Below, one piece after another: positions 39,407 through 48,085 of a DNA stretch of 64,000 nt. The position numbers and the translations under genes were made by a program. Source of the DNA: Entomomonas sp945283395 (GTDB lineage Bacteria > Pseudomonadota > Gammaproteobacteria > Pseudomonadales > Pseudomonadaceae); contig CAMLLC010000002.1 in NCBI GenBank assembly GCA_946480835.1, positions 248,001-312,000 of the forward strand, in the 5' to 3' direction. The notes under the pieces were generated by a model. That model searched no databases, was not told where the DNA came from, and saw only the letters and a program-made list of their open reading frames with translations. The first letter of the stretch is position 1. Every line of letters begins with the position of its first letter.

Positions 39407-39967
39407 TCATTGCTTTTCTGGCTTAAAAGCTTTCACTATTCCTTCTTCTTTGAATTGCCTTTGAATTTGCTTTTGTACCTTTTTAGCTTCAGCCTCCTCA
39501 ATGAATGGGCCTACAAACACGCGGTGAATATTTCCTTCAGTACGTAGATAAGCGTTATAGTTAGCTTTACGTAATTTATCCATAAATGCTTCAGCATTTT
39601 TCAAGTTACCTACTGCTACTACTTGAATAGTCCATGTAGCAGTTAAACCATTGGCATCAGGTTGTGATATTACCGGCCTGTTTGTCACATTAGTCGTCGA
39701 AGTTGTTATCGTCGCTTGATTAGTAATATTTGTATGGCTATCAGTAGTAGTTGTCTGATTAGCATTAGCTTGAACTGGTTCAGTTATGTTAGCAGGTGGG
39801 GTAACAGCAGTAGTTGGTCTTACAAGTTCAGGAGGAGTATCGACTACAGTTTCAGGTATTCTTTCTCCTCTATTATTAAATATCATAGGAAGAAAAACTA
39901 CTGCTAATACTATCAGTACTAGTGCACCTATCAAACGTTGTTTAAGTTTCCCGTCTAAGTTAGCCAT
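39407..39967 (-). CDS. dedD: SPOR-domain cell division protein DedD
   Basis: 186 aa. A short cytoplasmic N-terminus, one transmembrane helix (about 10-30, LIGALVLIVLAVVFLPMIF), a Pro/Thr/Asn-rich periplasmic linker, and a C-terminal SPOR domain (about 110-186; TWTIQVVAVGNLKNAEAFMDKL) that binds denuded septal glycan. Located after folC as in Pseudomonas. AGGGTG precedes the ATG. Confidence 0.88.
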   Translation of the reverse strand: MANLDGKLKQRLIGALVLIVLAVVFLPMIFNNRGERIPETVVDTPPELVRPTTAVTPPANITEPVQANANQTTTTDSHTNITNQATITTSTTNVTNRPVISQPDANGLTATWTIQVVAVGNLKNAEAFMDKLRKANYNAYLRTEGNIHRVFVGPFIEEAEAKKVQKQIQRQFKEEGIVKAFKPEKQ

Positions 39968-39975
39968 TTTACACC

Positions 39976-41253
39976 CTAATCAAAATTTTTTAACCAAAGT
40001 AAAGCATCAGCAACTACATAAAAAGAACCAAATACTAAAATTTCATCATCAGCTGTTGCCTTTTCAGCCTGTAAGGTTAAAGCTGTTGCAATAGAATTAC
40101 ATGTAGTGACTTGTTGCTGTTTATTTAAAAGGTAACCAGCTAAAGTTGTAGCGCTGTTACTTCGTGGTGTTGTTAAAGGAGCTACTGCCCAGTTATCAAT
40201 TACAGCTAAGAGAGGTGTAATTACCCCATTTAAATCTTTATCTGCTAATAGACTAAATACGGCGTATCTTCTCCCTTTAATTGGATGGTCTGTTAGAGAT
40301 TGTGCTAGAAAATTTGCTGCATGCGGGTTATGTCCTACATCTAATAAAAGATGAACCTTCTTGCCTTTGAAATTTATAGTATGGTGCTCTAAACGACCTG
40401 TTACAGTAGCTCTTTGTAAACTATTAATAAGTTTACAGGGTTGCCAAGGTAAACCCAATAAGGCATAAACTTGCAAGGCTGTTGCTGCGTTAGCTAAAGG
40501 TAGGGATAATAATGGTATATTCTTTAACTCTAATAGATGACCTTGCTTATCATGTCCTTGCCACTGCCAACATTGATTATTAATAGTAAACTTAAAATCT
40601 TTATCTCTTATGAATAAAGGAGTTTGTTTTTGCAAAGCCTGTCCTATTAAAGCAGATGGAGGATTATTGTCACCACATACCGCAGGGTGACCCTGTCTAA
40701 AAATTCCAGACTTTTCAATAGCTACAGAATCTCTCGTATTACCTAGCCACTCCTGATGATCTATACCAATACTAGTGACAACCGCTATATCTGCATCCAC
40801 TATATTGACGGCATCTAAACGCCCACCTAGACCCACCTCTAATATAGCTGCATCTAAATTAACTTGTTGAAATAACATCAAAGTGGCTAATGTGCCAAAC
40901 TCAAAATAAGTAAGAGAAATATCACCACGACTTTTTTCAATGATATCAAAAGCATTACATAATGCGCTCTCTGTTACCTCTTGACCATTAATAACTATCC
41001 TTTCTTGATAATGGAGTAAGTGAGGAGAAGTATATAATCCTACCTTTAACCCTTGGTTTGCTAATAACTTAGTTATAAAAGCGCAAGTGGAGCCTTTACC
41101 ATTAGTGCCAGTTACTGTGATAACAAGAGGCGCAGGACGCGTTAGTTTGAGTTTAACTGCTACTTGTTGTATACGTTCTAGCCCCATATCAATAGAGCTA
41201 GGATGAAGTTTTTCTAAATAAGCTAACCAATCTTTTAGATTAGAGTTAATCAT
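39976..41253 (-). CDS. folC: Dihydrofolate/folylpolyglutamate synthase
   Basis: 425 aa Mur-ligase-like enzyme. The P-loop is VTGTNGKGST, followed by YTSPHLLHYQERI, EVGLGGRLDAVN and a C-terminal domain with LLDVGHNPHAA. It adds glutamate to dihydropteroate and folates. Its ATG overlaps the accD stop by 4 bp. Confidence 0.96.
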   Translation of the reverse strand: MINSNLKDWLAYLEKLHPSSIDMGLERIQQVAVKLKLTRPAPLVITVTGTNGKGSTCAFITKLLANQGLKVGLYTSPHLLHYQERIVINGQEVTESALCNAFDIIEKSRGDISLTYFEFGTLATLMLFQQVNLDAAILEVGLGGRLDAVNIVDADIAVVTSIGIDHQEWLGNTRDSVAIEKSGIFRQGHPAVCGDNNPPSALIGQALQKQTPLFIRDKDFKFTINNQCWQWQGHDKQGHLLELKNIPLLSLPLANAATALQVYALLGLPWQPCKLINSLQRATVTGRLEHHTINFKGKKVHLLLDVGHNPHAANFLAQSLTDHPIKGRRYAVFSLLADKDLNGVITPLLAVIDNWAVAPLTTPRSNSATTLAGYLLNKQQQVTTCNSIATALTLQAEKATADDEILVFGSFYVVADALLWLKNFD

Positions 41254-42155
41254 TCTTTTACAATAGTTTCAGTAACTTCAACTTTTTCGCTTTTAGGGGC
41301 TGGTAATCCCTGAAGTTGAGCAAGTATTTTAGCTATTCGATTCCGTAATTCATTGCGAGAAATGATTGAATCAATTGAGCCATGCATTAATAAAAATTCA
41401 CTACGTTGGAAACCTTCTGGTAACTTTTCACGAACTGTTTGCTCTATGACCCTTGGGCCAGCAAAACCTATTAAAGCATGAGGTTCTGCAATAATAATAT
41501 CACCTAACATAGCGAGACTAGCAGAAACGCCACCATAAACTGGGTCTGTTAAGACCGATATATAAGGTAATCCTAACTCCCTCATACGAGCTAAAACTGC
41601 CGAAGTTTTAGCCATTTGCATCAGAGATAGCAAGGCTTCTTGCATGCGAGCGCCCCCAGAGGCTGAAAAGCAAACCAATGGGCAACTTTTTTCAATAGCT
41701 ACATTAGCTGCTTGGATGAATTTTTCTCCAACCACACTTCCCATGGAACCGCCCATAAAATTAAACTCGAAGGCACAAGCTACAATGGGATAGTTATATA
41801 GTGTACCGCTTATAGCTACTAAAGCATCATTTTCACCGGTAGCTTTTTGTGCGGCTGTGAGACGATCTTTATATTTTTTAGAATCTTTAAATTTTAGCTT
41901 ATCAATCGGCTGAAGGTCTTTAGCAATTTCTTCACGTCCATCGTTATCAAGAAAAATATCTAATCTTTTACGTGCCTTAATACGCATATGATGACCACAT
42001 TTAGGGCATACATCGAAATTCTTTTCTAGTTCAGGACGATATAACACTGACTCACAAGATGGACATTTATGCCAAAGTCCCTCTGGTACTGAGCTCTTCT
42101 TAGATTCAGAGCGCATAATGGAAGGAATTAATTTATCTACCAACCAATTACTCAT
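41250..42155 (-). CDS. accD: Acetyl-CoA carboxylase carboxyltransferase subunit beta
   Basis: 301 aa. The N-terminal zinc finger is CPSC ... CPKC, and the crotonase-fold carboxyltransferase core shows SASGGARMQEALLSLMQM and DPVYGGVSASLA. It acts with AccA, AccB and AccC to make malonyl-CoA. It overlaps folC. Confidence 0.97.
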   Translation of the reverse strand: MSNWLVDKLIPSIMRSESKKSSVPEGLWHKCPSCESVLYRPELEKNFDVCPKCGHHMRIKARKRLDIFLDNDGREEIAKDLQPIDKLKFKDSKKYKDRLTAAQKATGENDALVAISGTLYNYPIVACAFEFNFMGGSMGSVVGEKFIQAANVAIEKSCPLVCFSASGGARMQEALLSLMQMAKTSAVLARMRELGLPYISVLTDPVYGGVSASLAMLGDIIIAEPHALIGFAGPRVIEQTVREKLPEGFQRSEFLLMHGSIDSIISRNELRNRIAKILAQLQGLPAPKSEKVEVTETIVKE

Positions 42156-42297
42156 GCTTACTTTTTCCTCTTAACTTAAGGGGGTAAGAGAATTCTAAAC
42201 TATAACTAGAATTCACTAAGATTTTAATGAAAGGCTATTTTAACCTTAATAACTAAAAAAAGTTATTTATTTCTTTAATAATTCATCTATCCCTTTA

Positions 42298-42915
42298 TTA
42301 TAAACTGCTTTTTACTTTTTTAATAAAAGCTTTTATTTTGTTTGCATCTTTAATACCCTTGCTAATTTCAACTCCTCCGCTAATATCTACTGCATAAGGT
42401 TTAACTTTTTGGATTGCCAACTGGACATTACCTATCGTTAAGCCGCCTGCAAGAATTAACGGTTTATTTATTGAGAAGGGGATAATAGACCAATCAAAAG
42501 TTTTACCTGTACCCCCTTGTACACCAGCTATATAAGTATCTAATAAAATACCTTGGGCATTTGCATAAGGTGCTATCATAGCATTAATACTCATATTTGC
42601 ATGAACTCTTAGAGCTTTTAGCCAAGGACGATTAAATTGTTCACAATAACTGGCTGGTTCCTCTCCGTGAAACTGTAACAGATTTAATGGGATTTCTGTT
42701 AACACAGCATCAACAAATTTTTTATCAGCATTAACAAATAACCCAACAGTAGTGATAAAAGGAGGGATAGCTTCACATATCAATTTAGCTTGATTGATAG
42801 TAACGACTCTAGGGCTAGGTTCATAAAATACTAAACCAATTGCATCTGCTCCAGCTTCTGCAGCTATTAATGCATCCTCTAGACGTGTAATACCACAAAT
42901 TTTAATACGTGTCAC
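42298..42915 (-). CDS. trpF: Phosphoribosylanthranilate isomerase
   Basis: 205 aa TIM barrel. The general-base motif is KICGITRLEDALIAAEAGADAIG, with the catalytic Cys, and the C-terminal phosphate-binding part is LAGGLTIGNV ... DISGGVE. It is part of tryptophan synthesis. The start is a GTG (VTRIKICG) at 42913-42915. accD lies 142 bp downstream. truA, normally upstream in Pseudomonas, is absent; tRNA genes lie there instead. Confidence 0.95.
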   Translation of the reverse strand: MTRIKICGITRLEDALIAAEAGADAIGLVFYEPSPRVVTINQAKLICEAIPPFITTVGLFVNADKKFVDAVLTEIPLNLLQFHGEEPASYCEQFNRPWLKALRVHANMSINAMIAPYANAQGILLDTYIAGVQGGTGKTFDWSIIPFSINKPLILAGGLTIGNVQLAIQKVKPYAVDISGGVEISKGIKDANKIKAFIKKVKSSL

Positions 42916-43026
42916 AAAATTCTCTTAGATGTCAATTTAAAACAATTATTTATTAGCTAAATAGAGTATAATGATTAAAGCTTTTTGGAAAGCTACTTAT
43001 TCATTATAAAAAAAATTAAAAAAGTA

Positions 43027-43054
43027 TTGACAGCTTTATAAAAATCCGTAAAAT
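43027..43054 (+). promoter_or_regulatory. Sigma-70 promoter of the tRNA operon
   Basis: Consensus -35 TTGACA (43027-43032), a 16-bp spacer and -10 TAAAAT (43049-43054), followed by a GC-rich discriminator (GTCGCCC). That is the pattern of stringently controlled stable-RNA promoters. tRNA-Asn starts 57 bp downstream of the -10. Confidence 0.85.
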
Positions 43055-43111
43055 GTCGCCCACTTTGAGACACAACGCAAAAGCTGGTTTTAAAGTGATT
43101 AAATGAACGAT

Positions 43112-43187
43112 TCCGCGATAGCTCAGTCGGCAGAGCAAATGACTGTTAATCATTGGGTCCCTGGTTCGAGCCCAGGTCGCGGAGCCA
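43112..43187 (+). tRNA. tRNA-Asn (GTT)
   Basis: 76-nt cloverleaf including an encoded CCA. The acceptor stem is TCCGCGA/TCGCGGA, the anticodon loop CTGTTAA has anticodon GTT, and the T loop contains GGTTCGAG. First of three tandem tRNAs. Confidence 0.97.
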
Positions 43188-43194
43188 AATTTAT

Positions 43195-43270
43195 CGGAGT
43201 ATAGCGCAGTTGGTAGCGCGCCTGCTTTGGGAGCAGGATGTCGGGAGTTCGAGTCTCTCTACTCCGACCA
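43195..43270 (+). tRNA. tRNA-Pro (TGG)
   Basis: 76 nt including CCA. The acceptor stem is CGGAGTA/TACTCCG, the anticodon is TGG in CTTTGGGA, and the T loop is AGTTCGAGT. Only 7 bp separate it from tRNA-Asn, so the two are processed from one transcript. Confidence 0.97.
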
Positions 43271-43289
43271 AATCTTAAAAGAAAGATTT

Positions 43290-43365
43290 GGGTCGTTAGC
43301 TCAGTCGGTAGAGCAGCTGGCTTTTAACCAGTTGGTCATAGGTTCGAATCCTATACGACCCACCA
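43290..43365 (+). tRNA. tRNA-Lys (TTT), prophage attachment gene
   Basis: 76 nt including CCA. The acceptor stem is GGGTCGT/ACGACCC, the anticodon is TTT in CTTTTAA, and the T loop is GGTTCGAAT. An integrase gene pointing towards it begins about 100 bp beyond its 3' end, the typical layout when a tRNA 3' end serves as attB. The direct repeat expected at the other prophage end lies outside the window. Confidence 0.97.
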
Positions 43366-43373
43366 TTCAAGAC

Positions 43374-43407
43374 AAGGGTTATAGAGAAATCTATAACCCT
43401 TTCTTTA
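43374..43407 (+). terminator. Terminator of the tRNA operon
   Basis: Perfect 12-bp stem AAGGGTTATAGA / TCTATAACCCTT with a GAAA tetraloop and T-rich tail, 9 bp after tRNA-Lys. It could be part of the attL region or original host sequence. Confidence 0.9.
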
Positions 43408-43463
43408 TCCCACAAAATAAGCCTTGTCCCACGAATTACAAAAAATATTGCTCTAATTTTACT

Positions 43464-44537
43464 CTAATCAGCCTGTTCAGGCTTCCTTCTATATACCTTT
43501 CTAGTAGTTGTTATTGACTTATGACCAAGACGTTTTCTGGCTTGTTCGTCATCATCTGAATCAGACGCTACTTTTGCTCTAATATCATGTTCTGTAAAAC
43601 TTTCTTTCAATTTAGTATGTTCTAGAGCTTTTTTCATATAACGCTGCCAAATAGAATCAAAGCCACTGGTATCTTCTGAATGTTCAAGATAATAAGATGT
43701 GCCTTTTCTTGTGCAAAATATATATTCAGATTCTTTAGGTCTTACTCTTAAGCATTCATTTAAAGCTTTTCTACGTTCTTCAGTCCATTTGTAGAGTGTT
43801 TTCTTACCATTCTTCGCATTAATAGAATAAAGTCCTTCTTCTTTTATATTTTCTATCTTAAGGCGCATCATATCGGACTTTCTTAATCCTAAAACTGCTT
43901 TAAACCCAACATAAGCTTTAATAAAAGGAGAGCATACAGATAAAAACTCTTTTAATTCCCAATCTTCGACATAACGATCCCTGTCATCAAGTGAGAATTT
44001 AATTCTTAACCCTCGCATAGGATGCTCATCATTGTTTATTACGCCCCATTCAATTGCTTTACTAAACATATGGCTTAATAATTCAAGGTCATTGTTAGTT
44101 GATTTTTTAAAGTCATATCGTTCAGAAGCATATTTTTTAACAGTTTCATCACGGTATCTAAATACCCAAGAAGATTTAAAGTCTTTGACCTTTACATTAG
44201 CAAATACCTTTTTTATCCTTTCTGCTGATGCAAGGTTATTTTCTCTTGTTGTTTTTCCTTTGGTTGGTACTACTAATGCTAAATATTTATTAAGTAAGTC
44301 AGCTATTGTTATTATTGGAAGCTCTTGATTTATTGGCTGATTTTCTTTTTCTGATAGTTTATTGATTATTTTTGCATAAACTAATATTGCTTCAGATTGG
44401 TTTTTTCCTAATGTTACTTCTTGTTTTCCTTCAAATAATTCTTGTCTTTGTACTTCTGTTAGCCATTTTGGAACTCTGTATCTCCAAGCTCCATTTTTCC
44501 ATCTAACATTTTGAGCAAAAGGTTTTAATCGTCCCAA
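43464..44537 (-). CDS. int: Prophage tyrosine integrase
   Basis: 357 aa. The catalytic set is visible: R219 (GLRKSDMMRL), H317-x-x-R320 (EHDIRAK), H339 (LGHKS) and the nucleophile Y349 (KVYRR). An N-terminal arm-type DNA-binding part (LKPFAQNVRWKNGAWRYRVPKW) precedes the core-binding domain. It faces tRNA-Lys, its probable attachment site. The start overlaps the DUF4224 gene by 13 bp. Confidence 0.95.
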   Translation of the reverse strand: MGRLKPFAQNVRWKNGAWRYRVPKWLTEVQRQELFEGKQEVTLGKNQSEAILVYAKIINKLSEKENQPINQELPIITIADLLNKYLALVVPTKGKTTRENNLASAERIKKVFANVKVKDFKSSWVFRYRDETVKKYASERYDFKKSTNNDLELLSHMFSKAIEWGVINNDEHPMRGLRIKFSLDDRDRYVEDWELKEFLSVCSPFIKAYVGFKAVLGLRKSDMMRLKIENIKEEGLYSINAKNGKKTLYKWTEERRKALNECLRVRPKESEYIFCTRKGTSYYLEHSEDTSGFDSIWQRYMKKALEHTKLKESFTEHDIRAKVASDSDDDEQARKRLGHKSITTTRKVYRRKPEQAD

Positions 44538-44725
44538 TTTGGCTTTCCTTCATTATCATTAAGTTTTTTATACTGGTTGGCTGCATTAGTCGTGACTATT
44601 GGTTTGCCTTTTTCAGGATGTATATAGAAGGGTATTCCCATCTTTAATAGGGTTTCTATCTGCTTACCCTTATGTTTATAAAGAGTTAAGTCTCTTATTT
44701 CAGATTGTGTTAATACTTCACTCAT
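44525..44725 (-). CDS. DUF4224 protein (phage, next to integrase)
   Basis: 66 aa from the ATG at 44725, which has CAGGTGA upstream; a longer frame exists without a ribosome binding site. The sequence LTQSEIRDLTLYKHKGKQIETLLKMGIPF ... GKPIVT is the DUF4224 pattern, commonly found just upstream of phage integrases. An excisionase-like or DNA-binding role is often supposed because of this position but is not shown by the sequence. Confidence 0.7.
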   Translation of the reverse strand: MSEVLTQSEIRDLTLYKHKGKQIETLLKMGIPFYIHPEKGKPIVTTNAANQYKKLNDNEGKPNWDD

Positions 44726-45113
44726 CTTGGTCACCTGCTTTAATGAATTTATGAAAAATGTTATTAATATCATTGCCTAACGTTATTTTATTTTTTATAG
44801 CAATTTGTAGAGCTTCGTTATAAGCATGATATAAGGAAGATTCCAATTCATCTAAGATGTTATTTTTTATAATTTTCTTAGCTTCATCTATAGTTTTTGT
44901 TAGTTTATTGATATAAATTTTTTTAGATTTTGGCGAACTATGTTCTTGATAAATTTTAATGCTAGCACCATCAAGACAATGGTTATTTTGGTCTAATTCA
45001 ACTTCTTGTATATCTGAGAATGCTATAACTACATCAATTATCTTATTATTACTTTCAACATAATGTTTGTATTGTGCTGGATTTGCTAATATATCTATCA
45101 ATTTATTCTGCAT
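44718..45113 (-). CDS. Prophage hypothetical protein
   Basis: 131 aa from the ATG at 45113 (AAGGTGAT upstream). Acidic and Lys-rich, largely helical in appearance, no recognised domain. It overlaps both neighbours by 8-11 bp, so it is translationally coupled within the leftward early operon. Confidence 0.65.
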   Translation of the reverse strand: MQNKLIDILANPAQYKHYVESNNKIIDVVIAFSDIQEVELDQNNHCLDGASIKIYQEHSSPKSKKIYINKLTKTIDEAKKIIKNNILDELESSLYHAYNEALQIAIKNKITLGNDINNIFHKFIKAGDQDE

Positions 45114-45477
45114 AGTGATCACCTTTAGTACAATAGTATTCATTTCTACTATCTGCATATTGTTGAGACTGTGCTAATGCCTGTAGCCATTGTTCATTAG
45201 TTTTCTTAATATCTGGTTTCCCAGTCCAAAAGAAGATAAATTCCTTTAAAACTGATTCAGATATTTCAATATCTGGTTTCCAGTTATCGAACATAGGAAA
45301 AGTATTATCTTTATTGCATTCATTATTTTCCAAGTCCGCTAACATATAAAATCTTTCACACTCACAGACAGGACAAACATAAGTAGCTGAATACAAGCTA
45401 TCTTCTCTACGCTTTTTATCTGCTCTTGTTCCTATCCAACCACAATTAGAACAAGCTTGTTTTATCTGATTACTCAT
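45103..45477 (-). CDS. Prophage zinc-ribbon protein
   Basis: 124 aa; the ATG at 45477 has GGAGTGATT upstream. Four cysteines as CSNC (near 9-12) and CPVC (near 35-38) form a probable zinc ribbon. The rest (WKPDIEISESVLKEFIFFWTGKPDIKKTNEQWLQALAQ) is of unknown function. Confidence 0.65.
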   Translation of the reverse strand: MSNQIKQACSNCGWIGTRADKKRREDSLYSATYVCPVCECERFYMLADLENNECNKDNTFPMFDNWKPDIEISESVLKEFIFFWTGKPDIKKTNEQWLQALAQSQQYADSRNEYYCTKGDHYAE

Positions 45478-45491
45478 AATCACTCCACGCC

Positions 45492-45674
45492 CTAAGTAGG
45501 CTCTTTTAGTTCAATATCTTTGTCATGCCAACCTGCAAGCCACCAATACTGCAAACAAAATCCTTCAGGACTATTGTTATATGGTGGACTTTTGGATTTG
45601 TTTAGTTTTCTAGCTTGCTTGCCTAACTCATAAGCATAATTTGTTTTTTTGGCTCTTATCTTTAATGCTGGCAT
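45492..45674 (-). CDS. Small Rmf-like phage protein
   Basis: 60 aa, basic. AYELGKQARKLNKSKSPP followed by EGFCLQYWWLAGWHDKD recalls the ribosome modulation factor (Rmf)/CrpP-like pattern of a G-x-x-A segment and a C-terminal WLAGW. Family knowledge: Rmf dimerises 70S ribosomes, and related small phage proteins are of uncertain function. Recognition rests on a short motif only. Confidence 0.5.
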   Translation of the reverse strand: MPALKIRAKKTNYAYELGKQARKLNKSKSPPYNNSPEGFCLQYWWLAGWHDKDIELKEPT

Positions 45675-45676
45675 AG

Positions 45677-46606
45677 CTAACCTGTTAATAAATTAATCTG
45701 ACAATTAGCAATACGCCTTTCTGCTAAAGCTGCATACTCAGGGTTAAGTTCTATTAGTATTGCATTACGATTTTCTTCTATAGCAACTAAACCTGTTGTA
45801 CCTGAGCCAGCAAAGGGGTCTAAAACAACTCCACCAATAGGACAACCAGCTAATACACAAGGACGGATTAAATCAGGTGGAAAAGTAGCAAAATGAGCTT
45901 CTTTAAATGGCTTGGTAGGAAGTGTCCATACGCTTCTCTTATTACGTTTTCCACTGTATTCAATATCTTTTCTGTTATTTCTATGTTGTGCTGTTTGTCC
46001 ATGAATACCATTAGAATATTTAGTCTTACGAGCAAAGCTATTCGATTTACCTGAAGTAGTGGCATTTTCTTGAATAGCTTTATTATCAAAATAGTAACGT
46101 TGAGACTTGCTGAATAGAAAAATATACTCATGAGACTTAGTACAACGATCTTTAACAGGTTCAGGCATGGCATTAGTTTTATTCCAAATAATATCCTGAC
46201 GCAAATACCATCCATCTTCTTGTAATGCAAAAGCTAATCGCCAAGGGATTCCTATTAAATCTTTAGGTTTTAGTCCTTCAGGCACTTTAGATTCTCTTGA
46301 AATGCCAAAATCTAAAGAAGTATTTTTCGAGTCTCTATGTTTAGTAAGCGTTCTATTAGCTGCGTAAGTATCTGCAATGTTTACCCATAAAGTACCATCA
46401 TCTTTGAGAACTCTTTTAACCTCTCTAAATACTTCAACTAATTTAGAAATATATTCTTGAGGTGTTTCCTCTAGGCCTATTTGACCATTAACTTGATAAT
46501 CTCTTAAATGCCAGTAAGGAGGACTAGTAATACAACAGTTTATTGATTCTGAAGGAAAAGCTTTTAATGTCTCTAAGCTGTCACCAGTAAATATTCTGCA
46601 ATTCAT
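45677..46606 (-). CDS. Orphan DNA methyltransferase (beta-class, m4C/m6A type)
   Basis: 309 aa. The catalytic motif TSPPY is at residues 27-31 and the SAM-binding motif DPFAGSGTTGLVA is near the C-terminus. This order (motif IV before motif I) defines the beta class. No restriction endonuclease is adjacent, so it is a phage orphan enzyme, probably for evasion of host restriction or regulation. The target sequence cannot be told. Confidence 0.88.
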   Translation of the reverse strand: MNCRIFTGDSLETLKAFPSESINCCITSPPYWHLRDYQVNGQIGLEETPQEYISKLVEVFREVKRVLKDDGTLWVNIADTYAANRTLTKHRDSKNTSLDFGISRESKVPEGLKPKDLIGIPWRLAFALQEDGWYLRQDIIWNKTNAMPEPVKDRCTKSHEYIFLFSKSQRYYFDNKAIQENATTSGKSNSFARKTKYSNGIHGQTAQHRNNRKDIEYSGKRNKRSVWTLPTKPFKEAHFATFPPDLIRPCVLAGCPIGGVVLDPFAGSGTTGLVAIEENRNAILIELNPEYAALAERRIANCQINLLTG

Positions 46607-46608
46607 TT

Positions 46609-46929
46609 TTATTTTTCCTCATAATCAACAAGCTTTGACCCTGTTTTTCCAGACGGAAAATAGACAACAAGTTCTTTTACTTTAATAGTAAGATTCTTGT
46701 GTTTAACACCTGATTTCTTGATAAGCTCTATATATTCTTTAGCAAATTCAGGGCTGGAAAACTCACCAGATAAAGGTAATGATCTTCTACGGTTGTAGAC
46801 TCTTTCCTTATGATCTTCCCATGATTCTGTTATTCTTTCGCCTGTTTCAGTAATAGTTACACGTCTACCAGCTTCTTCAGCTAATTTATCAGTAACAGTT
46901 TTTGTTACGCCATATACATAAAAAGACAT
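46609..46929 (-). CDS. Prophage hypothetical protein
   Basis: 106 aa, charged, without a recognised domain or membrane segment. It ends two bases before the methyltransferase start and begins two bases after the end of the next gene, showing tight operon packing. Confidence 0.6.
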   Translation of the reverse strand: MSFYVYGVTKTVTDKLAEEAGRRVTITETGERITESWEDHKERVYNRRRSLPLSGEFSSPEFAKEYIELIKKSGVKHKNLTIKVKELVVYFPSGKTGSKLVDYEEK

Positions 46930-46931
46930 AT

Positions 46932-47258
46932 CTAAACCTCTTCACATAAGTTTTTGAGAGCATCAATAATTGGAGAAAGGCATTCTTTAACCTTGTTTTT
47001 ATTTATTTCTCTGTGCCTTTCAAGCTTTTCAAAATCTTCCAGATAACTGCTAGCTAGATTTTCTGCACTACTAACTTCATCTGAAAGGCAATCTATTTCA
47101 TGACGGTATTCTTTAAGCTGTTCACACGCATCTTCTATTTTTGTTAACAGTATTGGCATCAGCTCGTTAATGCTTTCTTTGTTTAAAAGCATTCTGTCAA
47201 TTTCACCAGCTAATTCTTTTAACGATAAATTATTGGCTAAAGATATATTAAAAGGCAT
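46932..47258 (-). CDS. Prophage coiled-coil protein
   Basis: 108 aa, mostly helical with heptad-like spacing in the middle (about 40-85, IEDACEQLKEYRHEIDCLSDE...). Unknown function. The ATG follows a leader sequence that is repeated elsewhere in this arm (see findings) and ends in TAATGAGG as ribosome binding site. Confidence 0.6.
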   Translation of the reverse strand: MPFNISLANNLSLKELAGEIDRMLLNKESINELMPILLTKIEDACEQLKEYRHEIDCLSDEVSSAENLASSYLEDFEKLERHREINKNKVKECLSPIIDALKNLCEEV

Positions 47259-47312
47259 AGAAACACCTCATTAGTTAAAATGATTTAGTAGGAGTAGGGG
47301 GATTAGTTAGGG

Positions 47313-47948
47313 TTAATCTGGATCAGCACCACAATGACTACAGCCTTCAAAGTATTCAGGGTTATATTGCCAGTTAATCTTTCCGCAACTAGGGCAATTA
47401 AAACGTACTTTACCAGTTGAAGGTTTGCGCCTACGGTAACGCTTAATATGATCTGGCGTTATTAATCCAGCTGCTGTAATCATCTTTCTATGATTATTTA
47501 AACTATAATCAAAAGTAAGCCTACTTTTTTGACCAGCTAAACGTAAGGAAATAAATATATAGTCCTTATTTTCCATAGCTATTTTTTTAGGGAAAGGAAT
47601 TGCTTTATTAAAATCTGTAGTAGGTAAAGAGAAAGGAGCTATAAAATAAACATCATTTCCATCTGTTTTATTACGTAAAAATGCTACATATAATTCTTCA
47701 TCTGTTATGGTTGTTTGATGAGGTATATATTGGAAATCTACTTTTCTAGTAGCTAAAGCATTAACTTTATCTGCATTTAATGGTTGATCTATTTCTCTCC
47801 CTTTATCCCAAGCCTTTTGAGCTTCTTCTAATGTGTATATGTGAGCTTTGTTTAAATCTGTTGTATATCCTTTGCCATCTTTACACCAAAAACCTTCATT
47901 GCTTCCTACTCGCTCACGAGTACAAGCCAAGTAAAATCTGTCAGACAT
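47313..47948 (-). CDS. Prophage protein with C-terminal zinc ribbon
   Basis: 211 aa from the ATG at 47948, preceded by GAGGAAA. The N-terminal half begins RFYLACTRERVGSNEGFWCKDGKGYTTDLNKAH. The C-terminus has FNCPSCGKINWQY ... CSHCGAD, a typical four-cysteine zinc ribbon. Function unknown; nucleic-acid binding is plausible. Confidence 0.65.
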   Translation of the reverse strand: MSDRFYLACTRERVGSNEGFWCKDGKGYTTDLNKAHIYTLEEAQKAWDKGREIDQPLNADKVNALATRKVDFQYIPHQTTITDEELYVAFLRNKTDGNDVYFIAPFSLPTTDFNKAIPFPKKIAMENKDYIFISLRLAGQKSRLTFDYSLNNHRKMITAAGLITPDHIKRYRRRKPSTGKVRFNCPSCGKINWQYNPEYFEGCSHCGADPD

Positions 47949-48085
47949 AGTATTTCCTCGCATTAATACGATAAGTTAAAGAGTAGGGTATTTATCCACA
48001 AATACTGTGAATAAGAATGTTAGTAAGTGTTGAGTAAGACGTTTGGTAGTGGGGAATTACTAAATTAGATTGAATAGGGTATAAA

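Noticed and set aside
45868..46230. 120-residue frame inside the methyltransferase gene
   Set aside because: It is an out-of-frame shadow of the conserved methyltransferase with no ribosome binding site.
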